From Argopecten irradians (Eukaryota > Mollusca > Bivalvia > Pectinida > Pectinidae), in assembly GCF_041381155.1 (NCBI RefSeq), contig NC_091134.1, forward strand, positions 6,376,255-6,440,254: a DNA stretch of 64,000 nt, read 5' to 3'. Positions 44,312 through 55,904 of this stretch are shown piece by piece; the first letter of the stretch is position 1; each line of letters starts with the position of its first letter. The translations under genes were made by a program, and so were the position numbers. The notes below the pieces were generated by a model. That model searched no databases and was not told the origin of the DNA. It saw nothing but the letters and a program-made list of their open reading frames with translations.

Positions 44312-47300
44312 CCATGTGCGCGGAGAATGTGTACAACCGGTACTTTTCTCATCTGCCCTTGCAAAAACCGACCGTAAGGCTTAGAGACTATGGTGAAGGA
44401 CGCGTACCATTACTTGGTGATATATTAGTTCCAGTGAACTATGGTAGTCAGAATTATGTGTTACCATTACGTGTTGTTTGTGGCGATCGACCGTCATTGC
44501 TAGGTAGAAACTGGCTAAAACACGTTAAGTTAGGCTGGCCAAGTATTTTTGCCTTGAAGCGTTATCCGAAATCCGATGGTGTGAAATCTGAAGTCGACAA
44601 GCTGCTTGCGAAGCATCATAAACTGTTTGAAAAGGGTTTAGGAACCATAACCGAGTTCAAAGCGCAGGTCAAGGTCAAAGATGGTGTGCAGCCGATATTT
44701 TGTAAGGCAAGACCGCTGCCTTTCTCATTGAAGGAACGCGTTGAGAAAGAACTCGAACGACTACAGAGCGAAGGAGCTTTATCGCGAGTCGAGCGAAGCG
44801 ATTGGGCGACCCCGATAGTTGTCGTGCCAAAATCGGACAAATCGATACGCCTCTGTGGTGATTTTAAAGTGACTGTGAATAGGTGTCTGGACGAACAGCA
44901 ATATCCACTACCAAATGTGGAAGAGATGTTTGCTCAACTAGGCGGTGGACAAAAATTCACGAAGTTGGATCTATCGCAGGCATATCAGCAATTGAGCCTG
45001 GACGAACAATCAAAGCAATACCTGACAATCAACACACATCTAGGTCTGTTTCGATATCACAAATTAGCATTTGGTGTGTCGTCAGCTTCAGCCATCTTCT
45101 AGTCAGTCATGGATCAAATTCTACAAGGAATACCGCATGTAATGTGTCGTATAGACGATATCTTGATAACTGCTCCGACCGATCGTGAACACATAGAAAT
45201 CCTGAGCGAGGTATTGAGCCGACTCGACAAGCACCATGTTTTGTTGCGTAAAGACAAATGTCTGTTCATGCAAGATTCTGTGGTTTATATGGGCCATAGG
45301 GTTAACAGTGATGGAATTCACCCTACCGAGGCTAAAGTCAAAGCAATTAAGGAAGCACCAAGTCCAACGAATGTAACTGAACTGAAATCGTTTCTCGGGC
45401 TTTTGAACTATTATGGTCAGTATCTTCCAAATCTCTCGACTACGCTCCAGCCATTACATGAGCTGTTGAGGCAAGACAAACCATGGAACTGGACATCAGA
45501 TTGTGAAGAAGCGTTCAAAGCATGTAAGTTTCAGTTGTCCAATGAGCGTGTTCTAGTACATTACGACATCAACAAGCCTTTGAGATTGGCTTGTGACGCG
45601 TCTGCCTACGGAGTAGGAGCTGTGATCTCCCATATCAGCGAAACTGGTGAGGAATGACCGATAGCCTATGCATCGAGGACACTTTCGAAGAGTGAAAAGA
45701 ACTATGCCCAAATCGAGAAAGAGGCACTCGCGTTAGTGTTCGGGGTCAGGAAATTTCACAAGTACCTCTATGGCCGTAGGTTTACGTTAGTGACTGATCA
45801 CAAACCGTTAACAACGATTCTGGGTCCGAAGAACGGTGTTCCGACGTTAGCTGTTGCTCGCATGCAGAGGTGGGCTCTCATCTTATCTGCGTATCAGTAC
45901 GATATTGTATACTGGAAATCCGAGGATCATGTGAATGCTGATGCATTATCGCGCTTGCCACTCAAGTCTGATGAGAAGTCTGAAGAATTGGACATTTACC
46001 ATTTCACACTACTGGATGACTTGCCGATTATGTCTGAATATATAGCGACAGAGACACGACGCGACCCTGTACTCTCGAAAGTACTTGACTACACCCTTAG
46101 GGGATGGCCGAATTATACATCAGATAGCGATCTACAGCCGTACTTCCAACGCAAAGATGAACTGTCAAGTGAGCAAGGATGCGTGTTGTGGGGTTTGCGT
46201 GTTGTTATACCGCCAACTTATCACGAGAGACTTCTGTCAGATCTTCATGACCAGCATGTTGGAATGAGTTGTATGAAAGCGCTAGGCCGGAGTTATCTGT
46301 GGTGGCCTAATCTGGACAAAGACATTGAGAGCATGGTGAAAGCCTGTAGTGCTTGTCAGGCTACGCGAAACATGTCTCCAGTAGCTCCGCTTCATTCCTG
46401 GTCATGGCCTACACGTGTGTGGCAACGTCTACATATAGACTTTGCGGAGAAAGACAAACAAAACTTTTTGGTCGTTATTGATAGTCATTCAAAGTGGATC
46501 GAGGTGACTCACATGACAACGACCACCTCTAGTAGAACGATTGAGGTTCTGCGTTCACTATTTGGTTCGTATGGTCTACCAGAGGAGATTGTCTCCGACA
46601 ATGGGCCGCAATTCACATCCAGTGAATTTGAATTGTTCCTTAGCAAAAACGGAGTGAAGCATACGGTCGTGGCACCGTACCATCCTGCTTCCAACGGAGC
46701 TGCCGAACGATCGGTACAGATACTTAAGCGTGTGTTGAGAAGCAAGTTTTTGATGAGAATGGTCAGCTTTCTATTCAGCATAGACTCAGTAATTTCTTGC
46801 TGAAGTATCGATCCACACCGCATTCGGTAACTGGAGTACCGCCCGCTGAATTGTTTCTTAAGCAACAAATCCGAACCCAGTTATCAATGCTGAAACCAAA
46901 TCTAGGAAGGCGTGTGGCAGGTAAGCAAGCCGAACAGAAACGCCAACATGACAAAGGACGCGTTAAAGTTCGAACATTCTCACCTAAGCAGACTGTACGT
47001 GTTAGGAATTTCCGTGGGGGTCATGAGAAATGGATTCCGGGCAAGATTGTGAAGCAATTAGGTCCTCTTGCGTACCTCGTGCGCGGCGGACCAAACATTC
47101 GTTACGCACATGTCGATCATATCTTAGCATCGGGGGAAGAACTGTTAAATGAGGAAGTGCCTATGACAAAAGACAGTCCATTTGTGTTACCCGAGACAAT
47201 CGCTAGATCTCCGAAACTAGTCGTTTCTTTACCGCCAGAATCTCTAAATGTAAAGGAACCACCAGCGATGCCCTCTCCGGCAAAAGTAACACATAATGAC

Positions 47301-47438
47301 AGTAGTCCAAAAGGAGTTCTGCCAGCTCCCACTACCAGTCCTATGCCTATTGTAAGCCCGCCATATCCCAGTCCGATGACTCCTGTACGCCGCAATCCAC
47401 CAAGGACGCGCCAGGCACCATCAAGACTTGATCTGTGA
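44312..47438 (+). pseudogene. Gypsy pol (PR-RT-RNase H-INT), broken
   Basis: Remnant protease (LLGDILVPVNY, SLLGRNWL), then reverse transcriptase (FTKLDLSQAYQQL; RIDDILI, a variant of the YxDD box), RNase H (LACDASAYGVGAV, YASRTLSKSEKNY, TDHKPL) and integrase (HHCC zinc domain VGMSCMKALGRSYLWWP...CSACQ; catalytic Asp in LHIDFAE, Asp in SDNGPQFTS, Glu in NGAAERS; a GPY/F-like end GPLAYLVR). Breaks: TAG at 45100-45102 in RT, TGA at 45655-45657 at the start of RNase H, and a one-base frameshift in a T run near 46747-46751 in INT. It ends at TGA 47436-47438. Confidence 0.9.
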
Positions 47439-47657
47439 ACTGTTGATTGTGTTAAATAATATTAACTGTGTTTAAAGTGTTTTTCTAAGAATTTTGATAA
47501 AAAGTTAAATTTTGGAAAAAGATAATGAAGATCAAGTAGGTCTTTTGAGGATAATTTTTTTATGGACAGAGTAAGTTGATTTGTTCAGCAAGTTTGTGAA
47601 TGACTTTAAAGAGTTCTGAACGATACACACTGTGCTCTGTGTCAGGAACATTAACGT

Positions 47658-47672
47658 TAAAAGGGGGAGGAG
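47658..47672 (+). promoter_or_regulatory. Polypurine tract of the Gypsy element
   Basis: AAAAGGGGGAGGAG lies directly against the 3' LTR, where plus-strand priming occurs in LTR elements. Confidence 0.7.
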
Positions 47673-47865
47673 CGTAGTGTAGTGACATTAATCGTTCAAG
47701 GTGTGTTGTCGCTACATCATGTGTATCCTTGTTGTCCGCTTTTAGGATGACGTCCGGAATTCTGTATCCGGTTTTCGGGTTTTACTGTTAGAATAAATTA
47801 GTAGTAAGATCACCGCCATTTGCACGAGTTGTGTTTTGAATATCGACGGAACCCAAGATATTACA
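47673..47865 (+). repeat. 3' LTR of the Gypsy element
   Basis: About 193 bp. It matches the 5' LTR except for about five substitutions and an extra AGT. The first base is C rather than T. Confidence 0.88.
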
Positions 47866-48628
47866 CGGGGGTCAAAAATTAGGGTCGGTCGGGTAACCCT
47901 AAACATACATCCCCCCCCCCCTAATACAATATATAAAATTGATATTAAATTGTATACATATTAAATATATAGTAGATATTCACAAAAATAGAGGATGTAA
48001 ATGTAAGACTATTTCAAACAAATATTGTTGACCTGAGGGTTTAATAGCATTCTATGATCCTGAGAGTAGAATGATTCAAGAGTGCATTTAATGTATTTTT
48101 CTCTCATATATGTACCTCCATGTTATACAAATTCACATTTATTACATCCGACTACCGGTATTTTAAAATAAGTTGGAATAAAACCACGACTGCACGTGAC
48201 GTCAATTCTCCATACTTGAAAATTGTGTGGCATTTTTAATACTAATTACCTTCGTTTGCATTTATTACAGTAAAATCGGACTAAGTTATCCTGACAGCGT
48301 GCACGTTAATTTTTACGACTGAGAAAGGACATGGAAAATAAAAAGTTATTGCGTATGAACGCAATACTATTGCGTGCAAATACAATATTAAAAAAAAATA
48401 CTGTAATAATTTTGAGTTCGTGTATTGGCTGAGAAAGGAAGTATCACTACCTAAAAAGGAGGAAGAAATAAAACAGATAGGGAAGAGGGGACGAGAACAG
48501 TGGAGCAAGAAAGAAAGGAGAAGGAAGGAGATTGGGAAAACTCGCGATAAAGGGAGAAAAGGATAGAAAGAGGAAGGCGAGTGAGATATAGACAGAAGAG
48601 AAGATTGAAGGTAGCATTGGTTATGTTA
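47866..48628. repeat. Intergenic stretch with a fragment of the GGCTGGGAAAGG element family
   Basis: 48310-48440 contains GCTGAGAAAGGACATGG..., AAAGTTATTGCGTATGAAC and GCAATACTATTGCGTGC, resembling the ends of the element at 51298-52741. A C-run (10) is at 47912. No gene seen. Confidence 0.5.
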
Positions 48629-48752
48629 GTCCGCTACACCTGATTATATTATTAGGATTTTTTTTGAAATGCCTAATATACATAAGGCAAACCAAGCAAA
48701 AAAAAAAAAAGAAAATTAAAAACGCCTAATTATATAGACAGGTTTAGCGGAC
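48629..48752. mobile_element. 124-bp TA-flanked miniature inverted-repeat element
   Basis: Ends GTCCGCTACACCTG and CAGGTTTAGCGGAC are inverted repeats flanked by TA. The interior is also partly self-complementary (CCTAAT / ATTAGG). Confidence 0.65.
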
Positions 48753-49502
48753 TATGGTTATGTCTATTGTTATCTATTTTTTTCATCCTTAATCGTTGTA
48801 CATGAAAGCAACGATATTCTATCAATAGTCTATATTATAATGACGTAATATGACTTGACGAGAAATAAATTGTTACAGTAATTTCACTTCGAATAGCACT
48901 ATATTTTCAACACTACCGTTTTAAACCAACGTTCATGTACATACATGTATGTCGATGTACAAATTATCCTGCTCAAGAGTCCGGTTTCAAGAGTAACGAT
49001 CACCGAATCTCTAACCTTTCACAAATCATTATAAATGTCATTAACAATGACAGATCCATGTTTTTGTAAACTCGTTTTGTTGTTTAACATTTGGTTTGAT
49101 GCTTGTAATGTTTATTTGTTTGTCACCCCGTTATGACCCTATCTGATATAAAGGCCCATCCCGATTTAAAGGCTCATCATACGTGTTTACCGTGGTAATT
49201 TTCTAAAACAATGAGAACTTATCATGCATCCTATAATGCAGGCATGTTAGCGTGCCGATTATGTGTGCGGTGTGCAATAGATGAATGTCCATTACACCAT
49301 TCCATTAAACAGATTGCCCGAGATGGCGACTTGAGCTAAAAAGGATATAAAGATTTAGAAATCAATACTCTACATCACGGAATTATACAAAAGGTCGTAA
49401 CAGTAACAATCATGCGATTTCCACACGGGGAAACAAAATAAACATATTGATATAGATGGTGTTTTGTTATCAGAATGATGTTGTAATTGACACAATTACT
49501 AC
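48753..49502. other. Gene-free stretch
   Basis: AT-rich, no ORF or repeat recognised. Confidence 0.45.
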
Positions 49503-49612
49503 CTGACCGCACTCGCAGCCGCAACCTGAACGACATTGGCCATAACACATCTCCCCTTGGTCGCTCCGGTTGTCGCAGCCGTACTCCCAGCCGTCCCTCG
49601 CTCCCATTTGTC
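49503..49612 (-). CDS. Possible Cys-rich exon of an unidentified gene
   Basis: A locally GC-rich block. The minus-strand frame encodes ARDGWEYGCDNRSDQGEMCY then GQCRSGCGCECGQ, with six cysteines in about 32 residues, and is followed directly by a donor-like CAG|GTAGTAAT. The upstream acceptor is weak (AAACGAG, no pyrimidine tract), so the 5' limit is uncertain. The composition looks like an extracellular Cys-rich module. I do not recognise the family and found no other exon of the same gene. Confidence 0.3.
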
Positions 49613-49688
49613 CTCGTTTTGATTTAGAACATGTTTGTCAAAGTCTGTGTACTGGTGTTCGTTTTAATAAAAAAAACCTTCTGTGATT

Positions 49689-50003
49689 GTTTCCTTTATC
49701 ATGATCTGTCGACTGACGGAGAGAAGATATCACTTACAGCTACTCGAAAGATTTCCTTTATCATGATCTGTCGACTGACGGAGAGAAGAGATCACTTACA
49801 GCTACTCGAAAGGTTTCTTTTATCATGATCTGTCGACTGACGGAGAGGAGGAGAGATCACTTACAGCTACTCGAAAGATTTCCTTTATCATGATCTGTCG
49901 ACTGACGGAGAGAAGAGATCAATTACAGCTACTCGAAAGGTTTCCTTTATCATGATCTGTCGACTGACGGAGAGAAGAGATCACTTACAGCTACTCGAAA
50001 GGT
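49689..50003. repeat. Five copies of a 61-65-bp tandem repeat
   Basis: Units run TTTCCTTTATCATGATCTGT, CGACTGACGGAGAGAAGAGA, TCACTTACAGCTACTCGAAA. One copy has an extra GGA. The copies are more than 95% alike by eye. Confidence 0.93.
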
Positions 50004-51297
50004 CATGAGTAGCAGGTTGATGAATACTGCGTGGAAGTTTTACGGCTGATATCCACAAAAACACTGGGAAATACTGTACGCGATAGGAATATGCACCGTG
50101 GTTTAGTTATTACTACCTCGGTGACCTTTGACATTGACCCGCTTTTGACCTTATGGTGAGTGTCGTTATTGAAGAGAACGATTATTTTTCAAACAGGTTC
50201 TATTTTCATTGATTTGAGTCTTAGTGCAAAAATATAGAGTTCAAACAATATAAACGTCTCTTTCACAAATTTTTGGCTTCTTGGCCTTCTTCAATTACAT
50301 AGAAACACAAGAAAAGCTAGGTGAAATCCATCTTGAACCTTTTGATATGATGCCATAGTAACATACATAAAAATATAGAGCACTATTTTGATGTCTTCTA
50401 ATAATGCCTGTTTGAAAAGGTTTAAGGATTTGTTTACGATTCTGACACCTTTAATTGTTGATCTTTCTAGCTTTGTGGATGTAGATACTTCAGGATCCAT
50501 CCTTATCAACGTGGAGAATAGTCATAATTTGTTTTGCTGTTCCAACAAAAACTGAGACTATTCCTCTGTATGAAACGTGTATGTATGAGCGTGTTAGTTG
50601 GTTCCTGATGTTCAGCTATTCCATCTGATCAAAAACCATAAGTATAACTTGGCCTGATGAGGAATGCTCTTGATTTATTGTCCCTTATTTGGATGAGACA
50701 TGTCGTAATCTATGGACATATCAACTTTCTACCCAGTAAGGAAGAGGATCTGGTACAATATGACCGGGTGAGGATGTGGTGTTTTGGACAGAGTACTTAG
50801 TAAGACAACAATATGAAAAAGACAACGATTGCACTATTTGTAGAGTCCTAAGACACCTACCACAGGAGAGACAGTCCATTGGATAATTATAAAGTAAACT
50901 CAGCCATCAACTACACAAGTACAGTGTTACGATCATAGACTATGGAGTGTGGACCAGGGACACTAGAGAGAGACGCTTTATTTCTCACGCTTTGTGACAC
51001 TCTAAACACGTGTCATTATAATCGTCCATATGTTTTACTTCCCTACAGACTGTGGTAACAGAGGGGTATTCTATGGTGGGCACGCCCCTAGAGGGGAAAT
51101 TATACGGTAGCTTATTTAGCATGCCAATTTTCATTCAGTGTGATCTTTAAATTGTCAACGTTTATTATTTTTAGTAAGAATCTGTATGATCTACATACAT
51201 TGTACCTCCATGTTCTGTTCTTTTGTAGGATTCTTTGAGGTTACAGTTTGTAAACATTGCTAGTCAATTTATTGGCTCTTACTATTACTTATAACTA
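50004..51297. other. Gene-free stretch
   Basis: No gene recognised. TGACCTTTGAC (DR1-like) at 50123. Confidence 0.4.
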
Positions 51298-52741
51298 CGG
51301 TGGCTGGGAAAGGTAATGAAAAATAGAAAGTTATTGCATGCGAACTCAATAGTATTTCGTGCGAACGCAATAGTATTGCGTGTCAGCGCAGTACTATTGT
51401 GTGTGTGTTCGCAATGATATACCACTGAGTAAGTATAAGAAAACACCGAAAACTGTGAAATAGGCAAGGTAATGAATTGTTCGAGGCCCGTATATTCCAT
51501 AGTTTGAGGTGTTTCTCATACTTGAAACATGGCACCGAATGTCACTAGTACTCTCCACTATTACACTGGGAATTGTTTAACTATTCCACTGCTGCAGGTA
51601 ACCCTAAAACTATCAATTTAAACCTTGAGACCCATTCACGATTTATTGCATTACCTCACTCGAGAACAAGAATCACGATTTGCATGATTTTTCTGAAAGA
51701 TCCATGCGTAAGTACTATATGGTGCGCACACTAAAACATTTACTCAGTTTAGTTTTCACTGTTCAACATAGAGGACAATAAATATGTAGCTCTGTATGCA
51801 GATTTGAACACATCAGTGATGATTTTTGGATATAAATTTGAAGTGGATTGGGCAAAAATCTTTTCTATGCAGCACAGGCCTTATAGGGAGCTAATCAAAA
51901 TTTAAAAGAAGAAAAAAACCCAAAATATTCTCGGATTATTTTGGATCATAATACTACCGGTAAATATACACAAAAGTGAAATAATGTGACAAATTAAAAG
52001 AGTGTGTTTTTGAAATATTCCTTGGGAATTATTATCTTCATGAAAAGAGATGGAATGTATTTTTTTAATTGATAGATGCCATTTTGTATGGTATATGAAG
52101 TGATTTGGACAACGAAATATGGAATAATCATGTCTTAAGCATCTGTAATTTCATTTTGGCAGAAAATTCAGCATTTGTCTTATGGAATTGAATTTCAATC
52201 TTCTCTCTTGTGGATTTAAAATGAATTATTTTTTTAGGTTATGGACACAGTGGCTGTGAAAGAAATTATGAAATTTATTTTCGAATGAAGTGATAAAAAT
52301 TGTGTATCGGTATTACGAAAATAAGTTTACAAATATATCACACCTTTGACAAGTACAATGCTTATTCTTTAATCCATCTCTCCGTGGATTTAATGAATGA
52401 GGATGTACTTTTGACTACATGCTAAGCTATGTTCACCAGTCTTTACATTTACCTTAAACTGTGGAATAGTTACCTTTTCCCGTGGAATAGTTCACAAACT
52501 ATTCCACAGGAAAAGCTAACTATTCAACAGCAGTAGATGATAATAGTAGACTTTGCTCCAACTATACCTCAAGCTTCATGTACAACAATAGATGACATCA
52601 CAGCCATATTTTTAATTGGCAGTTAATTGTCAAGTTTACTATTGTGTTCACATGCAATGATTAATTATTGCGTTCGCATGCAATAGTATTGCATTAGCAC
52701 GCAATAACTTTTCATTTTTTCATGTCCTTTCCCAGCCACCG
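51298..52741. mobile_element. 1.44-kb TIR element, TA-flanked, non-autonomous
   Basis: The left end CGGTGGCTGGGAAAGG is exactly inverted at the right end (CCTTTCCCAGCCACCG). Homology extends about 60 bp inward (AAAGTTATTGCRTGC). TA occurs on both sides (51296-51297, 52742-52743). Sub-terminal regions contain several copies of the palindrome-like GCGAACGCAATAGTATTGCG. A second inner inverted pair (AACTATTCCACTGCTG / AACTATTCAACAGCAGTAG) is present. No transposase ORF. Confidence 0.75.
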
Positions 52742-53350
52742 TATATAACGGCAAAGGATGTCGACATGTTGAAAAAAATTAGATTTATAAAATACAAGAA
52801 GCACGTTTAAGAATTCAAACATTTTTTAATAAATCACACAAATATACAAAATAAATGAATATTCTTTGAATGAAAAACATTGGGTGGTGCTGTAAAAGTT
52901 ATATATATAAAAAAAATTACAATTGTAATTAAAGAATTACACCATCATAAAAAGTAGTTCATTGTATATACTTTATTCATTCATTTATGGTGTAATCCGT
53001 TGTGAATTGATCAGAATGGAATAGTTTCTTATGACGAGTATCAAACAGTTGTTATGTTTGGATTTAAAGCTGGACACAAAATAACATTTTAATACCGCTA
53101 ACGTAAGGTACATTAACGAAGAAAGAAACTTTGTGCTTCATAAAACATTCATTTCTTGGAAGACGGATATACGAAACCAAAGTCAACAATTCCGTAACAA
53201 GTTTATATAACATTACTTTTTACTTCAGCAGACATATAAACTACTTCTTATAATACGATATACAATTTTTTGAATAATTATACTGTAGTATTTTCTTTTC
53301 ATTTTCATTAATCGGTATTCCATTGATTACTACAAAGTCGTTATAAGATG
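52742..53350. other. Gene-free stretch
   Basis: AT-rich, nothing recognised. Confidence 0.45.
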
Positions 53351-53351
53351 A

Positions 53352-53698
53352 TATAAAGACAGCGATAGTAACCCGGGGGTGGGGTGGATATATTGGTTTT
53401 TGATTGGTTAGTTTAACGTCCTTTTAGCAGCCAGGGTCATTTAAGGACGTGTCAGGTTTGTTCGTGGAGGAAACCCGAGAACATGGAGAAAAAATACCGA
53501 TCAGCGGTCAGTACCTGGCAGCTGCCCCACATGGGGTTCGAACTCGCAACCCAGTGGTGGAGGGTTTATGGTAATATGTTGGTACTTAGCCATTGGGACA
53601 CCGCGGGGTGGAGTATAAATAATAGCGACAGCGATAGTAACCCATGAAATGCATGTATAGAGGACGGGGTGGATATAAAGACAGTGATAGTAACCCAT
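53352..53698. repeat. Dispersed ~35-bp repeats GTGGATATAAAGACAGYGATAGTAACCC
   Basis: The phrase ATATAAAGACAGCGATAGTAACCC occurs near 53350-53372 and, in related forms, near 53618-53642 and 53670-53694. A SINE sits between the first two, so a short tandem array was probably split by it. Confidence 0.6.
53395..53612 (-). mobile_element. tRNA-derived SINE
   Basis: Read on the minus strand, it has a tRNA-like head (GCGGTGTCCCAATGGCTAAG; box B GAGTTCGAACCCC). The body follows with CAGCTGCCAGGTACTGACCG, then CGGGTTTCCTCCACGAAC, CCTTAAATGACCCTGGCTGC and the tail TAAAAGGACGTTAAACTAA. This organisation fits SINEs widely seen in bivalves. GGGGTGGATATA / GGGGTGGAGTATA at the two edges may be the target duplication. 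Confidence 0.7.
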
Positions 53699-53729
53699 GG
53701 GAAATCGAGGATGACAATGGAGATATATT

Positions 53730-55904
53730 TTATTTGTGGATACCAGCCAATTTGTAGAACCACATTATGGGTGTTCTGCCGTATTTATCCTCTGCCTGAC
53801 TGTCTGCTTTGTTTCGTAGTAGAACATCAGTGATCGCTTCCATTTGACCTTTAACAGATATGTGTAAAGGTGTTTCTCCTTCCACGTCTCTACAGTTGAC
53901 ACAAGCTCCACACTTTATCAATTTCGCCACCAGGTCACAATTGTTTCGCATAACTGCATGATGCAGAGGAGATTTCGAAGACGCGTCGTGTCTGTTAACG
54001 TCAACGTTTCGGTCTAAGAGGGACTCAATTACATCGGAAGGGCAATTACTTATCGCAGAACAAAGGAGATCTTCATTTGAGGTGTTAGACAGATTAACGT
54101 CAGCACCGTTATCCAGAAGACATCGAAAAATAGCAATGTTCGCGCGTGAAACTGACAGATATAGCAAGGTCTTGTCATCGTTGCACTTTAAGTTGGGATT
54201 AGCACCACGTTCAAGAAGCAATTTCACTATCTTTGTTGAATTTTGTTCGGGTTGATTCAGAGCTTGATCAGATTCGTATTTTGTACGTTTGTGTTTAAGC
54301 GCAATTTTGACAGCCATGTTAAGGGGAGCTACACTTGCTGCGTCACTTTGATCTTGATTTACACTTGCATGGTGCTCTAGAAGTTCGTTCACAATATCTA
54401 CATCTCCCTTTCGAATAGCATGCTTCAATGCTGTGTGGTTTCTGATGTCAATTAAATCTACACTCGCTCCAGCCTCCAATAACTCTCTAACAATTTTACG
54501 GATTTCCTTTATAGGTCGTGAATTGTTTCGACACACCCACATTAACGCCGACTTCTTTGTCTTATCACATATATTTAGAGCCGCCCCATTCTTTAGCAGG
54601 TCGCGTGTTAGTCTGAACATTTCCATGCGACAGCTCCAGGCTAATAATGGGATGCTATTCTCATTTCCATATTCCAATGTTTTGTCCTCGGAACACTTCT
54701 TCATGAATACTTTGAGAAAACGTCTATTCCGTAGAGCGGAATGGTAAAATATGTCCTCTATATTATTGTTTTTAAGTTCTCGACACATTCTTTGTGCCAA
54801 CCGATTATAATCCGAGCGTTCCAGTACAATAGCGTGTTCATTAGGCACTGCAGCAGTGTCTACTATTCTGACGTAACTTCTAAGAAATGTACTGGAACAG
54901 TATTGAAATAAAAACTCTGTCGACTCCTCTCCCAATATAAAAGTTACTAAGTCCTCGAATACAGAATGGAGAAATGAAAAGGTCCTTCCATTTTTTGTAA
55001 GGTAAACTCCGTTCAAGGCATCAAGAGCATTCATCACCTTCTTCTGCGTCTTTTCCCGGTCTATTCCCAGCAGTTCCATCACCCGATCAACACGATCTCT
55101 TTCTGGGGAATCAGGGCTGATGTACCTGATGGATAGCAGGTTCCTATACACAGCACATAGAGCCAGGGCACAGAAATGTGGAGGATTATGCTCTCGCATT
55201 CGGATAAAAGTTTCTTTTATAACGTCAAACGGCGAGGAGAAGAACTCTGATGGATTTCGATGGCGTATTTCCCCGACCTTACAAAACGCGTGACACAGTA
55301 ATGGAAAACAATGCAGGGTTGGCATCTGGAGTGGGGAATTAAAACGAACCCCACTTCTAGATAAGTAATGCGAAAGCATATCTTTCTTTTCTTGATCTGA
55401 AAGAGCATGTTCATCATCAGTCAACTCAATGCCAAACTTTCGCCAGTTTGTTAAAGTTTTGCTGCTAGATACGAATCTATCATTTATGATTTCTGAGCGG
55501 ACAGCGAGAAGCACTTTTGTTGTACGACTCTCTATACAATGTTTAATGTTGTCCTCGTGCTTCTCCAACTTCTCAACCCCAGTTAGACTGATACATTCAC
55601 TTCCTATAGGATCATCTATAACAAACGCTTGCCATTTTGCATCGTCCCAATAGTACACTATTTCTGACGGTTTAGTACATGGGTACACTGTATACCCATC
55701 TTTTTTAAGACCCAGAGAAACAAATCTGAGAGCTGTAGATTTCCCGCTTCCCTGTGGACCAGTGATGATCAACATATTGTTTTTCTTAGATGCATCCCGA
55801 ACGCTCCTTAAGCCTTTAGTCACAAATACATCATCTGCATGCTTTTCCCACATGGCAACTGTGTTCTGCATGATTTCTACAGTAAAAAAATGTTTGATTT
55901 TCAC
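53730..55904 (-). CDS. nSTAND-like P-loop NTPase with ankyrin repeats
   Basis: 724 codons in one open frame. Residues about 19-30 (WEKHADDVFVTKG) and the Walker A GPQGSGKST (49-57), with Walker B-like AFVIDDPIG (93-101), match the nSTAND3-type NTPase common in molluscs. About 100-400 is the helical remainder. About 420-720 is a series of roughly eight ankyrin repeats (LLEAGASVDLIDIRNHTALK, LLERGANPN, LLDNGADVN, KSPLHHAV, ETPLHISV, GRTPIMWF). Such proteins are thought to act as cytosolic sensors or scaffolds; the ligand is unknown. An acceptor-like TTTTTTTACTGTAG ends just before codon 10, so the first residues may be intron and an upstream exon may exist. ATG at 55904 or 55871 is otherwise the start. 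Confidence 0.82.
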   Translation of the reverse strand: MKIKHFFTVEIMQNTVAMWEKHADDVFVTKGLRSVRDASKKNNMLIITGPQGSGKSTALRFVSLGLKKDGYTVYPCTKPSEIVYYWDDAKWQAFVIDDPIGSECISLTGVEKLEKHEDNIKHCIESRTTKVLLAVRSEIINDRFVSSSKTLTNWRKFGIELTDDEHALSDQEKKDMLSHYLSRSGVRFNSPLQMPTLHCFPLLCHAFCKVGEIRHRNPSEFFSSPFDVIKETFIRMREHNPPHFCALALCAVYRNLLSIRYISPDSPERDRVDRVMELLGIDREKTQKKVMNALDALNGVYLTKNGRTFSFLHSVFEDLVTFILGEESTEFLFQYCSSTFLRSYVRIVDTAAVPNEHAIVLERSDYNRLAQRMCRELKNNNIEDIFYHSALRNRRFLKVFMKKCSEDKTLEYGNENSIPLLAWSCRMEMFRLTRDLLKNGAALNICDKTKKSALMWVCRNNSRPIKEIRKIVRELLEAGASVDLIDIRNHTALKHAIRKGDVDIVNELLEHHASVNQDQSDAASVAPLNMAVKIALKHKRTKYESDQALNQPEQNSTKIVKLLLERGANPNLKCNDDKTLLYLSVSRANIAIFRCLLDNGADVNLSNTSNEDLLCSAISNCPSDVIESLLDRNVDVNRHDASSKSPLHHAVMRNNCDLVAKLIKCGACVNCRDVEGETPLHISVKGQMEAITDVLLRNKADSQAEDKYGRTPIMWFYKLAGIHK

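Larger units (their letters stand above)
43130..47865 (+). mobile_element. Decayed Ty3/Gypsy LTR retrotransposon
   Basis: LTRs at 43130-43319 and 47673-47865 flank gag and pol in the order PR-RT-RNaseH-INT, which defines Ty3/Gypsy. No envelope frame is present. The LTRs differ by about five substitutions and one 3-base insertion, i.e. roughly 97% identity, so the insertion is not recent. The coding region has a deletion at the protease active site, two in-frame stops and one frameshift. The flanks share AAAAATTAGGGT-like sequence, and no clean target duplication was resolved. Confidence 0.92.

Noticed and set aside
43130..47865. Possible retrovirus-like element with an envelope gene
   Set aside because: No open frame lies between integrase and the 3' LTR that could encode an envelope; it is a gag-pol Gypsy element only.
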